DNA of 64,000 bases from Lachnospiraceae bacterium (lineage in GTDB: Bacteria > Bacillota > Clostridia > Lachnospirales > Lachnospiraceae), in NCBI GenBank assembly GCA_016288005.1, contig JAEEXY010000001.1, forward strand, positions 124,001-188,000, in the 5' to 3' direction. The position numbers and the translations under genes are program-made. The notes beneath the pieces are model-generated. The model was not told the origin of the DNA and made no database searches. It saw only the letters and a list, made by a program, of their open reading frames with translations. Shown here piece by piece: positions 25,711-32,949 of the stretch. Positions within the stretch are counted from its first letter, which is position 1. Every line of letters starts with the position of its first letter.

Positions 25711-27636
25711 ATGAGCAGACTGGGGAAGTTTATCAGATTTGTGGCTGTTTTTGTGGCAGCGTGCCTGATCGTTTCTGTAAGTCCCGACATTGTGAAAGTA
25801 AAAGCGGGAGACTACTATACCTTAAACGGCAAAGAGATTGGAAAATACAGCGATGTTGACCGTGTTCAGGTAGATGGGGTGAATGGTACGATCTCGTTCA
25901 ATCCCGATCTTGGCATGATCGTTCAGGTATATGGCAATAATCTCACAAAGATCAATATTCCTGCAACGATAAACGGCGTGAAAGTTCGATCGATCGCCGA
26001 TTGGGCGATCCAGTACAGAGAAAATGTTACGGAACTGACTCTTCCCGAAGGTATTGAGATTATCGGTGATGGTAACTTCAGAGGTCTGAAAGTTAAAAAA
26101 ATCGTTATCCCGGGAAGTGTTTCCTCTATCGGAAACAGTACCTTCAGCTATAGCGATTATCTTGAAGAAGTAGTATTTGAAGACGGCAAGTCAGGTAAAA
26201 CACTCGGTGACTGGTCACTTCAGAATTGCCCCGCGTTAAAGTCGGTTTATTTCGGAGAAGGCTTTGCAACCCTCGGACAGGGAACAGGTCGTTTCGACAA
26301 CAAACTTGAAACGGTCCATTTCCCGACTACAATTAAGTCACTCGGAAATTATTCATTCAGATACTGCATAAACCTTGAGAATGTAAGTGTCGGCAAAAAG
26401 TCGATCGATTTTATGCACGAGTTCGGTGAACTGGGTATCAGTCTCGGAGATTATCCTTTTACACAGTGTTATTTCCTCCGCAAGGATTTCTCGCCTTCAT
26501 ACAAGACGAGCAAGTGGTATACTGCGGTCCACGAACTCAAACTGACCGGTGATTATGCAAAGGATATCATTTCAATCGCACGCTCACAGATCGGTTACCA
26601 CGAGGGTAATACATTTGACGAGCAGCACGGAAACAACTCAAAGGGCAGCAAGGATTTTGCGGAATACAATTATTTCTACGGCGATCCCGGAACAATGTGG
26701 TGCGGCGAGTTCGTTGACTGGTGCTACGCGATGGCCGGTGTTCCCGATGAGCTCTACAGCCTTACTTCGTCAGAGAACGAGTATGATAATAAGCATAAAT
26801 GGTCAGATACAGTATATGCGGGCGGCAGCTACAGGTTAAAGCCCGGCGATGTGATCATGTTCATTGCCGACGGTAACAAGGATCATGTGATCATGGTCGA
26901 GTCGATAGAAGACAGCGAAAACAATGTCGTCGTTCATTCAGTTGACGGTAATCATAGTCAGGCTGTTGTAACTGATACCTGGAGAATTGAGAAAAAGACC
27001 GGAAGATGTCTTGATTATAATTACGACACAAACGGACATGTTGATCTGATCTATGGCCCCGACTGGAATCTTGCAGATAAGATCAGGTACTATAACGTCA
27101 GATTTGATGCCAATGGCGGCAAGAGTTCGGTTTCATCGAAAAAAGTATCAAATAATGCTTATTACGGGATCCTTCCAATCCCTGTTCGCAGCGGATACAC
27201 CTTTGAGGGGTGGTATACTGCCGCGGAAGGCGGCAACAGGATCACAGCTTACAGGAACGTAAATCTCACCGGTGATGTGACGCTTTACGCTCATTGGAGC
27301 AAGGGCGGTAACGATACGGAAAAGATCACCGGGGATAATGACAAAGCCGGACAGAATATCAAGATTTCAATAAAGGCTTCCAAAACTTCGATCAAAAAGT
27401 CTTCGGTCAAAAAGAAGGCTGTAACGATCAGCATCACCGTAACCGGAAACAAAGGCAAGGTAACCTTCCAAAATGCATCATCCGAAAAGCTGAAGAAATA
27501 TGTTTCTGTAAGCAGTGACGGAAAAGTCATTTTCAAGAAGGGCGCATCCAAGGGAACCTATAAGATAAAGGTATCTGTAGAAGCGGCCGAAGGACAGTCC
27601 GGTGTTGAAAAAACGATAAAGATCAAGGTCAGATAG
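25711..27636 (+). CDS. Secreted LRR-CHAP-InlB-repeat surface protein
   Basis: This 641-residue exported multidomain protein has a signal peptide (1 to about 32) and BspA-type leucine-rich repeats (LRR_5, about 75-275; e.g. VKKIVIPGSVSSIGNSTF). A CHAP amidase domain (about 290-455) has candidate catalytic C331 in MWCGEFVDWCYAMAG and H392 in KDHVIMVES. A Listeria-Bacteroides (InlB B) repeat (about 460-529; FDANGG...GYTFEGWYT...LYAHW) and a Lys-rich Ig-like C-terminal domain follow. It likely binds surfaces through the LRR and cleaves cell-wall or peptide amide bonds. No sortase motif or SLH domain is seen. It is more AT-rich than its neighbours and interrupts the khpA-rimM operon. GGGAGG precedes it; an overlapping two-codon ORF (ATG 25706) ends on its ATG. 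Confidence 0.88.
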   Translation: MSRLGKFIRFVAVFVAACLIVSVSPDIVKVKAGDYYTLNGKEIGKYSDVDRVQVDGVNGTISFNPDLGMIVQVYGNNLTKINIPATINGVKVRSIADWAIQYRENVTELTLPEGIEIIGDGNFRGLKVKKIVIPGSVSSIGNSTFSYSDYLEEVVFEDGKSGKTLGDWSLQNCPALKSVYFGEGFATLGQGTGRFDNKLETVHFPTTIKSLGNYSFRYCINLENVSVGKKSIDFMHEFGELGISLGDYPFTQCYFLRKDFSPSYKTSKWYTAVHELKLTGDYAKDIISIARSQIGYHEGNTFDEQHGNNSKGSKDFAEYNYFYGDPGTMWCGEFVDWCYAMAGVPDELYSLTSSENEYDNKHKWSDTVYAGGSYRLKPGDVIMFIADGNKDHVIMVESIEDSENNVVVHSVDGNHSQAVVTDTWRIEKKTGRCLDYNYDTNGHVDLIYGPDWNLADKIRYYNVRFDANGGKSSVSSKKVSNNAYYGILPIPVRSGYTFEGWYTAAEGGNRITAYRNVNLTGDVTLYAHWSKGGNDTEKITGDNDKAGQNIKISIKASKTSIKKSSVKKKAVTISITVTGNKGKVTFQNASSEKLKKYVSVSSDGKVIFKKGASKGTYKIKVSVEAAEGQSGVEKTIKIKVR

Positions 27637-27682
27637 AGTGTTTGACCGGTTGTTTTAAAACCGAATATCAGGGCAATAAGCG

Positions 27683-27717
27683 GGAGGCCTCGTAATATGA
27701 GGTCTCCTTATTTTTTG
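27683..27717 (+). terminator. Terminator after the LRR/CHAP gene
   Basis: GGAGGCCTC (27683-27691) pairs with GAGGTCTCC (27699-27707), a 9-bp stem with one G-T pair and a 7-nt loop, followed by TTATTTTTT. Confidence 0.85.
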
Positions 27718-27721
27718 CTTT

Positions 27722-27750
27722 TTGCATTAACCTCAGATAAATGGTATTAT
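27722..27750 (+). promoter_or_regulatory. Promoter for rimM-trmD
   Basis: TTGCAT (27722-27727), a 17-bp spacer and TATTAT (27745-27750) with an upstream TGG (extended -10). It restores transcription of rimM-trmD after the inserted surface-protein gene. Confidence 0.7.
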
Positions 27751-27805
27751 AGTCGTAACGGACAAAGCGTAAAAAGACTTTTATTGTCCGGGAAGGGATT
27801 ATCGA

Positions 27806-28318
27806 ATGGAAGAAAGATTAAGAGTGGGCATGATAACTTCGCCTCACGGAGTACACGGAGAGGTAAATGTTTTTCCTACCACTGATGATGCAGAAAGGTT
27901 TAAACAGCTGAAAAAATGCTATATAGATAAAAAGGGCGTCCTTAAAGAAGTGGAGATAGACAGTGTCAAATTCTTTAAGAACATGGTTATTTTGCATTTT
28001 AAGGATATTGACGACCGTAATATCGTCGAGGGACTGAGACAGTGCGACCTTCTGATCGACAGAGCGGATGCCGTGCCGTTAGCGGAAGGTGAATTCTTTA
28101 TCTGCGATCTTGTCGGACTTAAAGTCATAGACGAGGCAGGGACTGAACTCGGAGTCGTTGAGGATGTGCTCCAGACCGGCGCGAACGATGTATTTCAGGT
28201 TAAAAAGCCCGACGGTAAGGAACTGCTGATACCGTCGATAAAGGACTGCATACTTGAGAAGAATCCTGCGGGCGGGTATATCAGGGCACACCTGCTGCCT
28301 GGGCTGGAGGAGCTGTAA
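27806..28318 (+). CDS. rimM: 16S rRNA processing protein RimM
   Basis: RimM helps mature the 30S head around S19. The 170-residue protein has an N-terminal beta-barrel (RVGMITSPHGVHGEVNVFPTTD) and a PRC-barrel C-terminal half (FICDLVGLKVIDEAGTELGVVEDVLQTGANDVFQV...LLIPSIKDCIL). AAGGGA precedes ATG 27806. trmD follows. Confidence 0.95.
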   Translation: MEERLRVGMITSPHGVHGEVNVFPTTDDAERFKQLKKCYIDKKGVLKEVEIDSVKFFKNMVILHFKDIDDRNIVEGLRQCDLLIDRADAVPLAEGEFFICDLVGLKVIDEAGTELGVVEDVLQTGANDVFQVKKPDGKELLIPSIKDCILEKNPAGGYIRAHLLPGLEEL

Positions 28319-28362
28319 GCTGCTGTTTATGCAGACTGATTCGTATGAAAGGAGTATGGCGG

Positions 28363-29163
28363 ATGGCTGAACAATTATCGTTTACGGTTCTGACGCTGTT
28401 CCCGGATATCATAAAGAGCTACATGTCTTCGAGCATTTTGGGGCGCGCGACCGAGAGCGGCGTGATAGGCCTCGATGTGATAGATATCCGGGATTTTTCC
28501 GAGAACAAGCATAACCGGGTGGACGATTATCCGTACGGCGGAGGTGCCGGCATGGTCATGGAGCCGGGCCCTGTCATGAGCGCCTGTGAGCGCGCCAAAG
28601 GATTGCATCCTGATAAAAAGAGCCGGCTCATCTATCTGAGTCCGATCGGCAGACCTTTTACTCAGGAGATAGCAAAGGAGCTGGCACGTGAGGAGAGCCT
28701 GATATTCCTGTGCGGACACTATGAGGGCATCGATGAACGCGCTCTTACCGCAGAGGTTGACGATTACATATCGCTCGGAGACTTTGTGCTGACAGGTGGT
28801 GAACTGCCTGCTCTCGCCGTAATGGACGCTGTTTCGCGCCTGATCCCGGGGGTGCTGAATAACGACGAATCGGCGGGCGAGGAGAGTTTTGAAAACGGCC
28901 TGCTCGAGTACCCCCAGTACACCAGGCCCGAGGATTTTAAGGGAGCTAAGGTGCCGGAAGTCCTGCTCTCCGGGCATCATGCGAATATCGATCTGTGGCG
29001 CCTGGCCATGAGCCTGCTGAGGACTCATGAGTATCGTCCGGACATGCTCGAAGGTTTTATTCTTGAGAAGCTTCGCAGGAGAGCGCTGTTAAAATATATC
29101 AAAGACAATGACCTGTTTTCCGAGGAAGACAGGGAGATCATCAGAAATATCCTTAATGCGTGA
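28363..29163 (+). CDS. trmD: tRNA (guanine-37 N1) methyltransferase
   Basis: TrmD methylates G37 of tRNAs to keep reading frame. The 266-residue SPOUT enzyme has FTVLTLFPDII, DYPYGGGAGMVM, LCGHYEGIDERAL (the SAM-binding trefoil knot) and ISLGDFVLTGGELPALA. ATG 28363 is chosen because AAAGGAG (28348-28354) precedes it by 8 nt; ATG 28345 overlaps that site. rplS, its normal neighbour, is displaced by about 5.5 kb. Confidence 0.96.
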   Translation: MAEQLSFTVLTLFPDIIKSYMSSSILGRATESGVIGLDVIDIRDFSENKHNRVDDYPYGGGAGMVMEPGPVMSACERAKGLHPDKKSRLIYLSPIGRPFTQEIAKELAREESLIFLCGHYEGIDERALTAEVDDYISLGDFVLTGGELPALAVMDAVSRLIPGVLNNDESAGEESFENGLLEYPQYTRPEDFKGAKVPEVLLSGHHANIDLWRLAMSLLRTHEYRPDMLEGFILEKLRRRALLKYIKDNDLFSEEDREIIRNILNA

Positions 29164-29215
29164 GGATGGGAACGGTGTTTTGTCAAAAATACGATCCGGC
29201 AGATAAAGGAGGATT

Positions 29216-30883
29216 ATGAAACGATTAATTGCAATATTGCTTGCGGCTGTGTTGATCCTTACAGCCTGCGGTAAAGGCGGCAACGCAGGAGACGGCGGCA
29301 CGGCGGTCACCGGTGACGGCATCGTTACGGGTATTGCTGATAACGGCGGCGCTGCCGGTCAAACAACAGACAACGGGGCGGATAACACCAACACAGCGGA
29401 TGACGGCGGAAACGCTTCGCCTGCGGTACCTGCGCGCGAACTGACCTATTCGAAGCAGACGCGTGAGGTATCATACGAGGCGCAGCCTTTCAGCATCACG
29501 GTCGAGGCTGAGGACGGAGTGCTCGAAGGGAAACTGACTATCGGCAATTCACGTAAGGGCTATAACGGCAGCGGCTACGTGACAAATTTTAACCAGGCGC
29601 CCGGGAATAAGCTCGCTGTGACCGTAGAGATCCCTTATGCGCAGTTTTATGACATTACGGTGAGAGCCGCTGCGGATCAGTACAAGATAAACTATCTGAC
29701 CGTTAACGGCGACAGCGTATGCGAGATCGTCTGCGACGGCGATAAATCAAAGGAATTCGTCGATCTGACTGCCTATTCGGTATATCTCGATGCCGGGCCC
29801 GCGGAGTTCGGAGTTCAGGAGTCCTGGGGTTGGTTTGACCTCGACAGCATCACCGTAGAGACCGGAAGCGTCGTATCGCCCGACACCTATAACGGAGTAT
29901 CTTCTAAGCTCGCGAATCCCAACGCGAACGATGACGCAGCAAAACTCATGGAGTATCTGGTCAGCATTTACGGCAATTATACGCTGGCGGGGCAGTACTG
30001 CGCGCATAACAGCTCGACCGAGGTCGAGGGCATATATAAGGCTACCGGCAAATACCCGGCAGTCAGAGGCTTTGACATGATATTCTGTTCGCCCAATTCG
30101 GGATACAGCAACATGAGCGAGATCTCGCAGGCAAAGTCATGGGCCGCAAAGGGCGGTATCGTCTCGTTCTCATGGCACTGGCACGGACCTGTCGGCAAGA
30201 ATTCGTTTTATACGAGTGATTCGGATTTCAGGATACCCGATGCGAGGACGGCGGAAGATCTGTCGCTTGTCAGCGCGGCCGATCTTAAGACAAAATACCA
30301 GAACGGAGAGCTGACCGAAAAACAGTACAAGCTGATCTCCGACATAGATGTGATATCGTTCCATCTGAAATCATTAAGGGACGCAGGAATACCGATCCTC
30401 TGGAGACCTCTGCACGAGGCGAGCGGAGGCTGGTTCTGGTGGGGCGCGACGGGCGCCGATGACTACATCTGGCTCTGGAAGCTGATGTTTAACCGCATGA
30501 CCTATGTGCACGGGCTCGACAATCTGATATGGGTTTGGAACGCGCAGGACAAGAGCTGGTATCCGGGCGATGAGTATGTGGATATCGTAGGAGAGGACAT
30601 TTACGCCGAGGCCTATGATTACAGCTCGCAGTCGGCAAAGTTCCGCACGGTGCTCGATTATCCCGACACACCGAAGCTTACGACGCTTTCGGAAAACGGT
30701 GTCATAATGGATCCCGAGCTTTGCTGCAGGGATAACGTATGGTGGCTGTGGTTCAATGTCTGGAACGGTGATTTCCTGTTCGAAGGCATGGATACGAACG
30801 AGAAATACACTTCGGACGAGATACTGAACAAAACTTATAATTCCGAGTATGTGATCACGCTGGATGAGCTGCCCTGGAACTGA
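29216..30883 (+). CDS. Lipoprotein beta-mannanase: CBM plus glycoside hydrolase family 26
   Basis: This 555-residue exported lipoprotein has a lipobox LTAC with Cys18, then a Gly/Asn/Asp/Thr-rich linker (about 19-75). A CBM35-like carbohydrate-binding module (about 85-225; VEAEDGVLEG...YNGSGYVTNF) precedes the GH26 catalytic domain (about 235-555). GH26 motifs include SFSWHWHGP, RPLHEASGGWFWW with the candidate acid/base E401, and TLSENG with the candidate nucleophile E493. It should hydrolyse beta-1,4-mannan or related glucomannan outside the cell. AAGGAGG lies before ATG. It sits between trmD and rplS and is not part of their function. Confidence 0.9.
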   Translation: MKRLIAILLAAVLILTACGKGGNAGDGGTAVTGDGIVTGIADNGGAAGQTTDNGADNTNTADDGGNASPAVPARELTYSKQTREVSYEAQPFSITVEAEDGVLEGKLTIGNSRKGYNGSGYVTNFNQAPGNKLAVTVEIPYAQFYDITVRAAADQYKINYLTVNGDSVCEIVCDGDKSKEFVDLTAYSVYLDAGPAEFGVQESWGWFDLDSITVETGSVVSPDTYNGVSSKLANPNANDDAAKLMEYLVSIYGNYTLAGQYCAHNSSTEVEGIYKATGKYPAVRGFDMIFCSPNSGYSNMSEISQAKSWAAKGGIVSFSWHWHGPVGKNSFYTSDSDFRIPDARTAEDLSLVSAADLKTKYQNGELTEKQYKLISDIDVISFHLKSLRDAGIPILWRPLHEASGGWFWWGATGADDYIWLWKLMFNRMTYVHGLDNLIWVWNAQDKSWYPGDEYVDIVGEDIYAEAYDYSSQSAKFRTVLDYPDTPKLTTLSENGVIMDPELCCRDNVWWLWFNVWNGDFLFEGMDTNEKYTSDEILNKTYNSEYVITLDELPWN

Positions 30884-30984
30884 GACAGGGATGATGACAA
30901 AGCCGGAAAGACCTGCACAGAGAAGAAAAGATCGGATCTGAGCAGATCGAAACAGGACAGAAAAGATCGGAATAGAAAAGAGAA

Positions 30985-31017
30985 AATCCGGGCGGTCGGC
31001 TGACTGCCCGGATTCTG
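30985..31017. terminator. Bidirectional terminator between convergent genes
   Basis: AATCCGGGCGGTC (30985-30997) pairs with GACTGCCCGGATT (31002-31014), a 13-bp stem with one G-T pair and a GGCT loop. On the - strand it is followed by a T-rich tract (complement of 30972-30984), and on the + strand by CTGTTGTTT. It can end both the mannanase and the diguanylate cyclase transcripts. Confidence 0.75.
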
Positions 31018-31056
31018 TTGTTTGAAAGTGATGATCATTCCCGATCGTTGGCCGCA

Positions 31057-32451
31057 TCATTCGGTACGTCTGCTGAACTCGGGATGGTTCCTGTAGAATG
31101 CGGACTTATCGGCGTACATACTGGCATCGGCGGCATGGATCGCGTAATTGAGATCGTGATCGAGTTCATCGTAAAAACTGCCTACGGCAAAATGAATGTC
31201 GGTATTCTCATCCTCCTGTTTGCGAAGCTCCGCTACGATCTCATTGAATCTGTCCTTGGGACATCCCTCGGCGAGCACCATGAACTCATCGCCGCCGGCA
31301 CGGTATATCTCATAGCCGGCAAATAAGTCACTGAGACGGCTGGCAACAGCCTTTATCAGTTCGTCGCCGGCATCGTGTCCCTTTACGTCGTTAACGGTCT
31401 TCAGGCCGTTTACATCGACAAATACAACACCGAAATCATCTTCGAACGAGGTGCTGCCGGAGGTGAAATCAGCGATACGGTTGTTCATCTCGTTGCGGTT
31501 AAATACACCGGTCAGCATGTCGAAACGGCTCATGCGCTCCATCTTTTCGTACATCTGGTGGTTGGCGATCTCTGCGGCCAGGATAAAGGCGTTCAGCTCC
31601 ATGACTTCCTTGATCAGGCCTATCCTGTCGGGATTGAAATTTGTGGCCCAGATGTAGCCGAGTATCTTATTCTTAAGTCGCAGGGGATAGAGGACAACAT
31701 TGTAGATACCGGATGTTTTCATGGACTCTGCCCATTTGGGGTCCTTTTGTTCGACTGTCTTCATGTCACGCTCATTTGCGATGATATAACAGTTGCTGCC
31801 GCCCATCAGGTCGCGCCAGGTCTCGGCAACTTCAAAGAACTCGTCCATGAATACTATGTCATTGTCGCCCATCGCAAAGGAATTGTCGTGGGAAACGCAG
31901 AGAATGGAGCATTTCCGTGCCTCGAAATCGGTCAGCAGTATGCTGCAGGCGCTGGATTCGCACATTTTGCGGATATCCCTGATGATCGAATTCATCGCAG
32001 CCTGGAAATCGTCGGTTTTGCGCAGCTGGATGCAGGTCTTGAGGACCTCGGACGCTGTCTTGGGCGAGATGTCAAGAAGCTTGTCGGACTCGGGCTTGGG
32101 TGTCATCTCGTGTGTAAAAAGGATATAATCGATATCATCCACTTCGGATTTCAGCGGAATGGCATACAGATCCAGCCATGCATTGTACAGCTCCGCGTTT
32201 ATATACTGATGCTGGGTTTTCTGCGTGGAAATGCATTTGAGACAAAAGGTCTCGAAATTAGGATCCTCTTTGATGTAGTATTTATATGTACGGCCGGGGA
32301 CAAAGGTCTCATCCTGTCTGCCTACGGATTCGAGATATGCCCTGTTTGCCGCTTCAATCGTAAAATCACGGAGATCGGGATCTATTGCGTTCCTGACTGC
32401 GATAACGCATGATTTCTGGTTGATCTGCTCGAGCATGTTAAGATCACTCAT
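31057..32451 (-). CDS. PAS/GAF-like sensor diguanylate cyclase (GGDEF)
   Basis: This 464-residue cytoplasmic protein is the only - strand gene. The N-terminal third is PAS-like (aromatic/Cys-rich, about 10-125). The middle (about 140-300) is GAF-like. The C-terminal GGDEF domain (about 310-455) has DMLTGVFNRNEMN, FVDVNGLKTVND and an intact GGDEF active-site motif, so it can probably make cyclic di-GMP. The usual RxxD inhibitory site five residues before GGDEF is absent (the sequence there is AGYEIYRA). GGAGGTG precedes the start on the - strand. The EAL partner or c-di-GMP receptor is not in the window. Confidence 0.88.
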   Translation of the reverse strand: MSDLNMLEQINQKSCVIAVRNAIDPDLRDFTIEAANRAYLESVGRQDETFVPGRTYKYYIKEDPNFETFCLKCISTQKTQHQYINAELYNAWLDLYAIPLKSEVDDIDYILFTHEMTPKPESDKLLDISPKTASEVLKTCIQLRKTDDFQAAMNSIIRDIRKMCESSACSILLTDFEARKCSILCVSHDNSFAMGDNDIVFMDEFFEVAETWRDLMGGSNCYIIANERDMKTVEQKDPKWAESMKTSGIYNVVLYPLRLKNKILGYIWATNFNPDRIGLIKEVMELNAFILAAEIANHQMYEKMERMSRFDMLTGVFNRNEMNNRIADFTSGSTSFEDDFGVVFVDVNGLKTVNDVKGHDAGDELIKAVASRLSDLFAGYEIYRAGGDEFMVLAEGCPKDRFNEIVAELRKQEDENTDIHFAVGSFYDELDHDLNYAIHAADASMYADKSAFYRNHPEFSRRTE

Positions 32452-32515
32452 TGGGACACCTCCGCTTGGGCTGTTTATGTGAAATATGATTATATTTGCT
32501 GTTATTATTTAAGAT

Positions 32516-32544
32516 ATTTTACCATATCGGAGCGGGTTTGTCAT
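32516..32544 (-). promoter_or_regulatory. Promoter for the diguanylate cyclase
   Basis: Read on the - strand: ATGACA (32544-32539), 17 bp, then TAAAAT (32521-32516) with TGG just upstream (extended -10). A TATAAT also occurs further downstream (32494-32489) but has no -35 partner. Confidence 0.55.
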
Positions 32545-32616
32545 TATTCTGTGCGTGCTTTATCGATTCGGCCCGGTATTTGGGAATGATTATGACCATA
32601 TCGGACGCGGTAAGTA

Positions 32617-32645
32617 TTGACCGGGCGCCGATGTAATGATAAAAT
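32617..32645 (+). promoter_or_regulatory. Promoter for the ABC-F leader
   Basis: TTGACC (32617-32622), 17 bp, TAAAAT (32640-32645), with TGA immediately before (extended -10). Transcription would start near 32652, giving a leader of about 298 nt before the ABC-F start codon. Confidence 0.7.
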
Positions 32646-32796
32646 ATTGGCAGTGAGCGGATAAAGGATCTGGCTTTTAAGTCTGCTCTGATATTTTATA
32701 GAAAGGCGCACGCTGTGCGAGAGTGATCCGATGAATATTCGATAAGTTGACGGCAATTACAGACGGTTGATGCTCCTTAAGGGGGCTTGTTTGTGT

Positions 32797-32856
32797 ATGC
32801 CGAAAGCGGATCGAAGTATTCATAAGACCTGTCAGTATATGGCTGCGCAAACATAG
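32797..32856 (+). CDS. Candidate regulatory leader peptide (uORF)
   Basis: ATG plus 18 further codons and TAG, encoding MPKADRSIHKTCQYMAAQT. AAGGGGG (32779-32785) lies 11 nt upstream and can be hidden in a GCTCC-TTAA-GGGGGC hairpin. The stop lies just after one arm of a downstream hairpin. I do not recognise the peptide. Its role is inferred from position. Confidence 0.45.
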   Translation: MPKADRSIHKTCQYMAAQT

Positions 32857-32898
32857 TCTGTTCGCGCGTTTTTGCGCCTGTATATCGGTTTATTGACT

Positions 32899-32928
32899 GC
32901 TTTTCCGCTTTCGGGAAAGCATTTTTTT
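32899..32928 (+). terminator. Attenuator terminator before the ABC-F gene
   Basis: GCTTTTCC (32899-32906) pairs with GGGAAAGC (32913-32920) around GCTTTC, followed by A and seven T. It ends only 6 nt before the ribosome binding site of the ABC-F gene, so it is a leader terminator and not the end of an upstream gene. Confidence 0.8.
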
Positions 32929-32949
32929 GTGCAAAGGGAGATGATATAT

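Larger units (their letters stand above)
32652..32949 (+). promoter_or_regulatory. Attenuator leader of the ABC-F gene
   Basis: This is the non-coding part of the 498-bp gap between the GGDEF and ABC-F genes. In order it holds: a small hairpin (32707-32719); a segment 32731-32743 that pairs over 13 bp with 32810-32823 (one bulge); GCTCC/GGGGGC, which can mask the uORF Shine-Dalgarno; a 19-codon uORF (32797-32856); a hairpin 32845-32851/32871-32877; and an intrinsic terminator (32899-32928). CCGAAAGCGGA (32800-32810), inside the uORF, is perfectly complementary to 32904-32914, the loop and inner arms of the terminator, so the two pairings are exclusive. This architecture fits drug-stalled-ribosome attenuation as known for ABC-F resistance genes. 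The direction of control is inferred. Confidence 0.65.

Noticed and set aside
29180-29207. TTGTCA...GATAAA before the GH26 gene as a promoter
   Set aside because: Poor -10, and the start site would fall on the ribosome binding site.
30924-30971. Direct repeat AGAAAAGATCGGA (30924-30936 and 30959-30971)
   Set aside because: Two short copies in low-complexity purine-rich spacer; no feature attaches to them.
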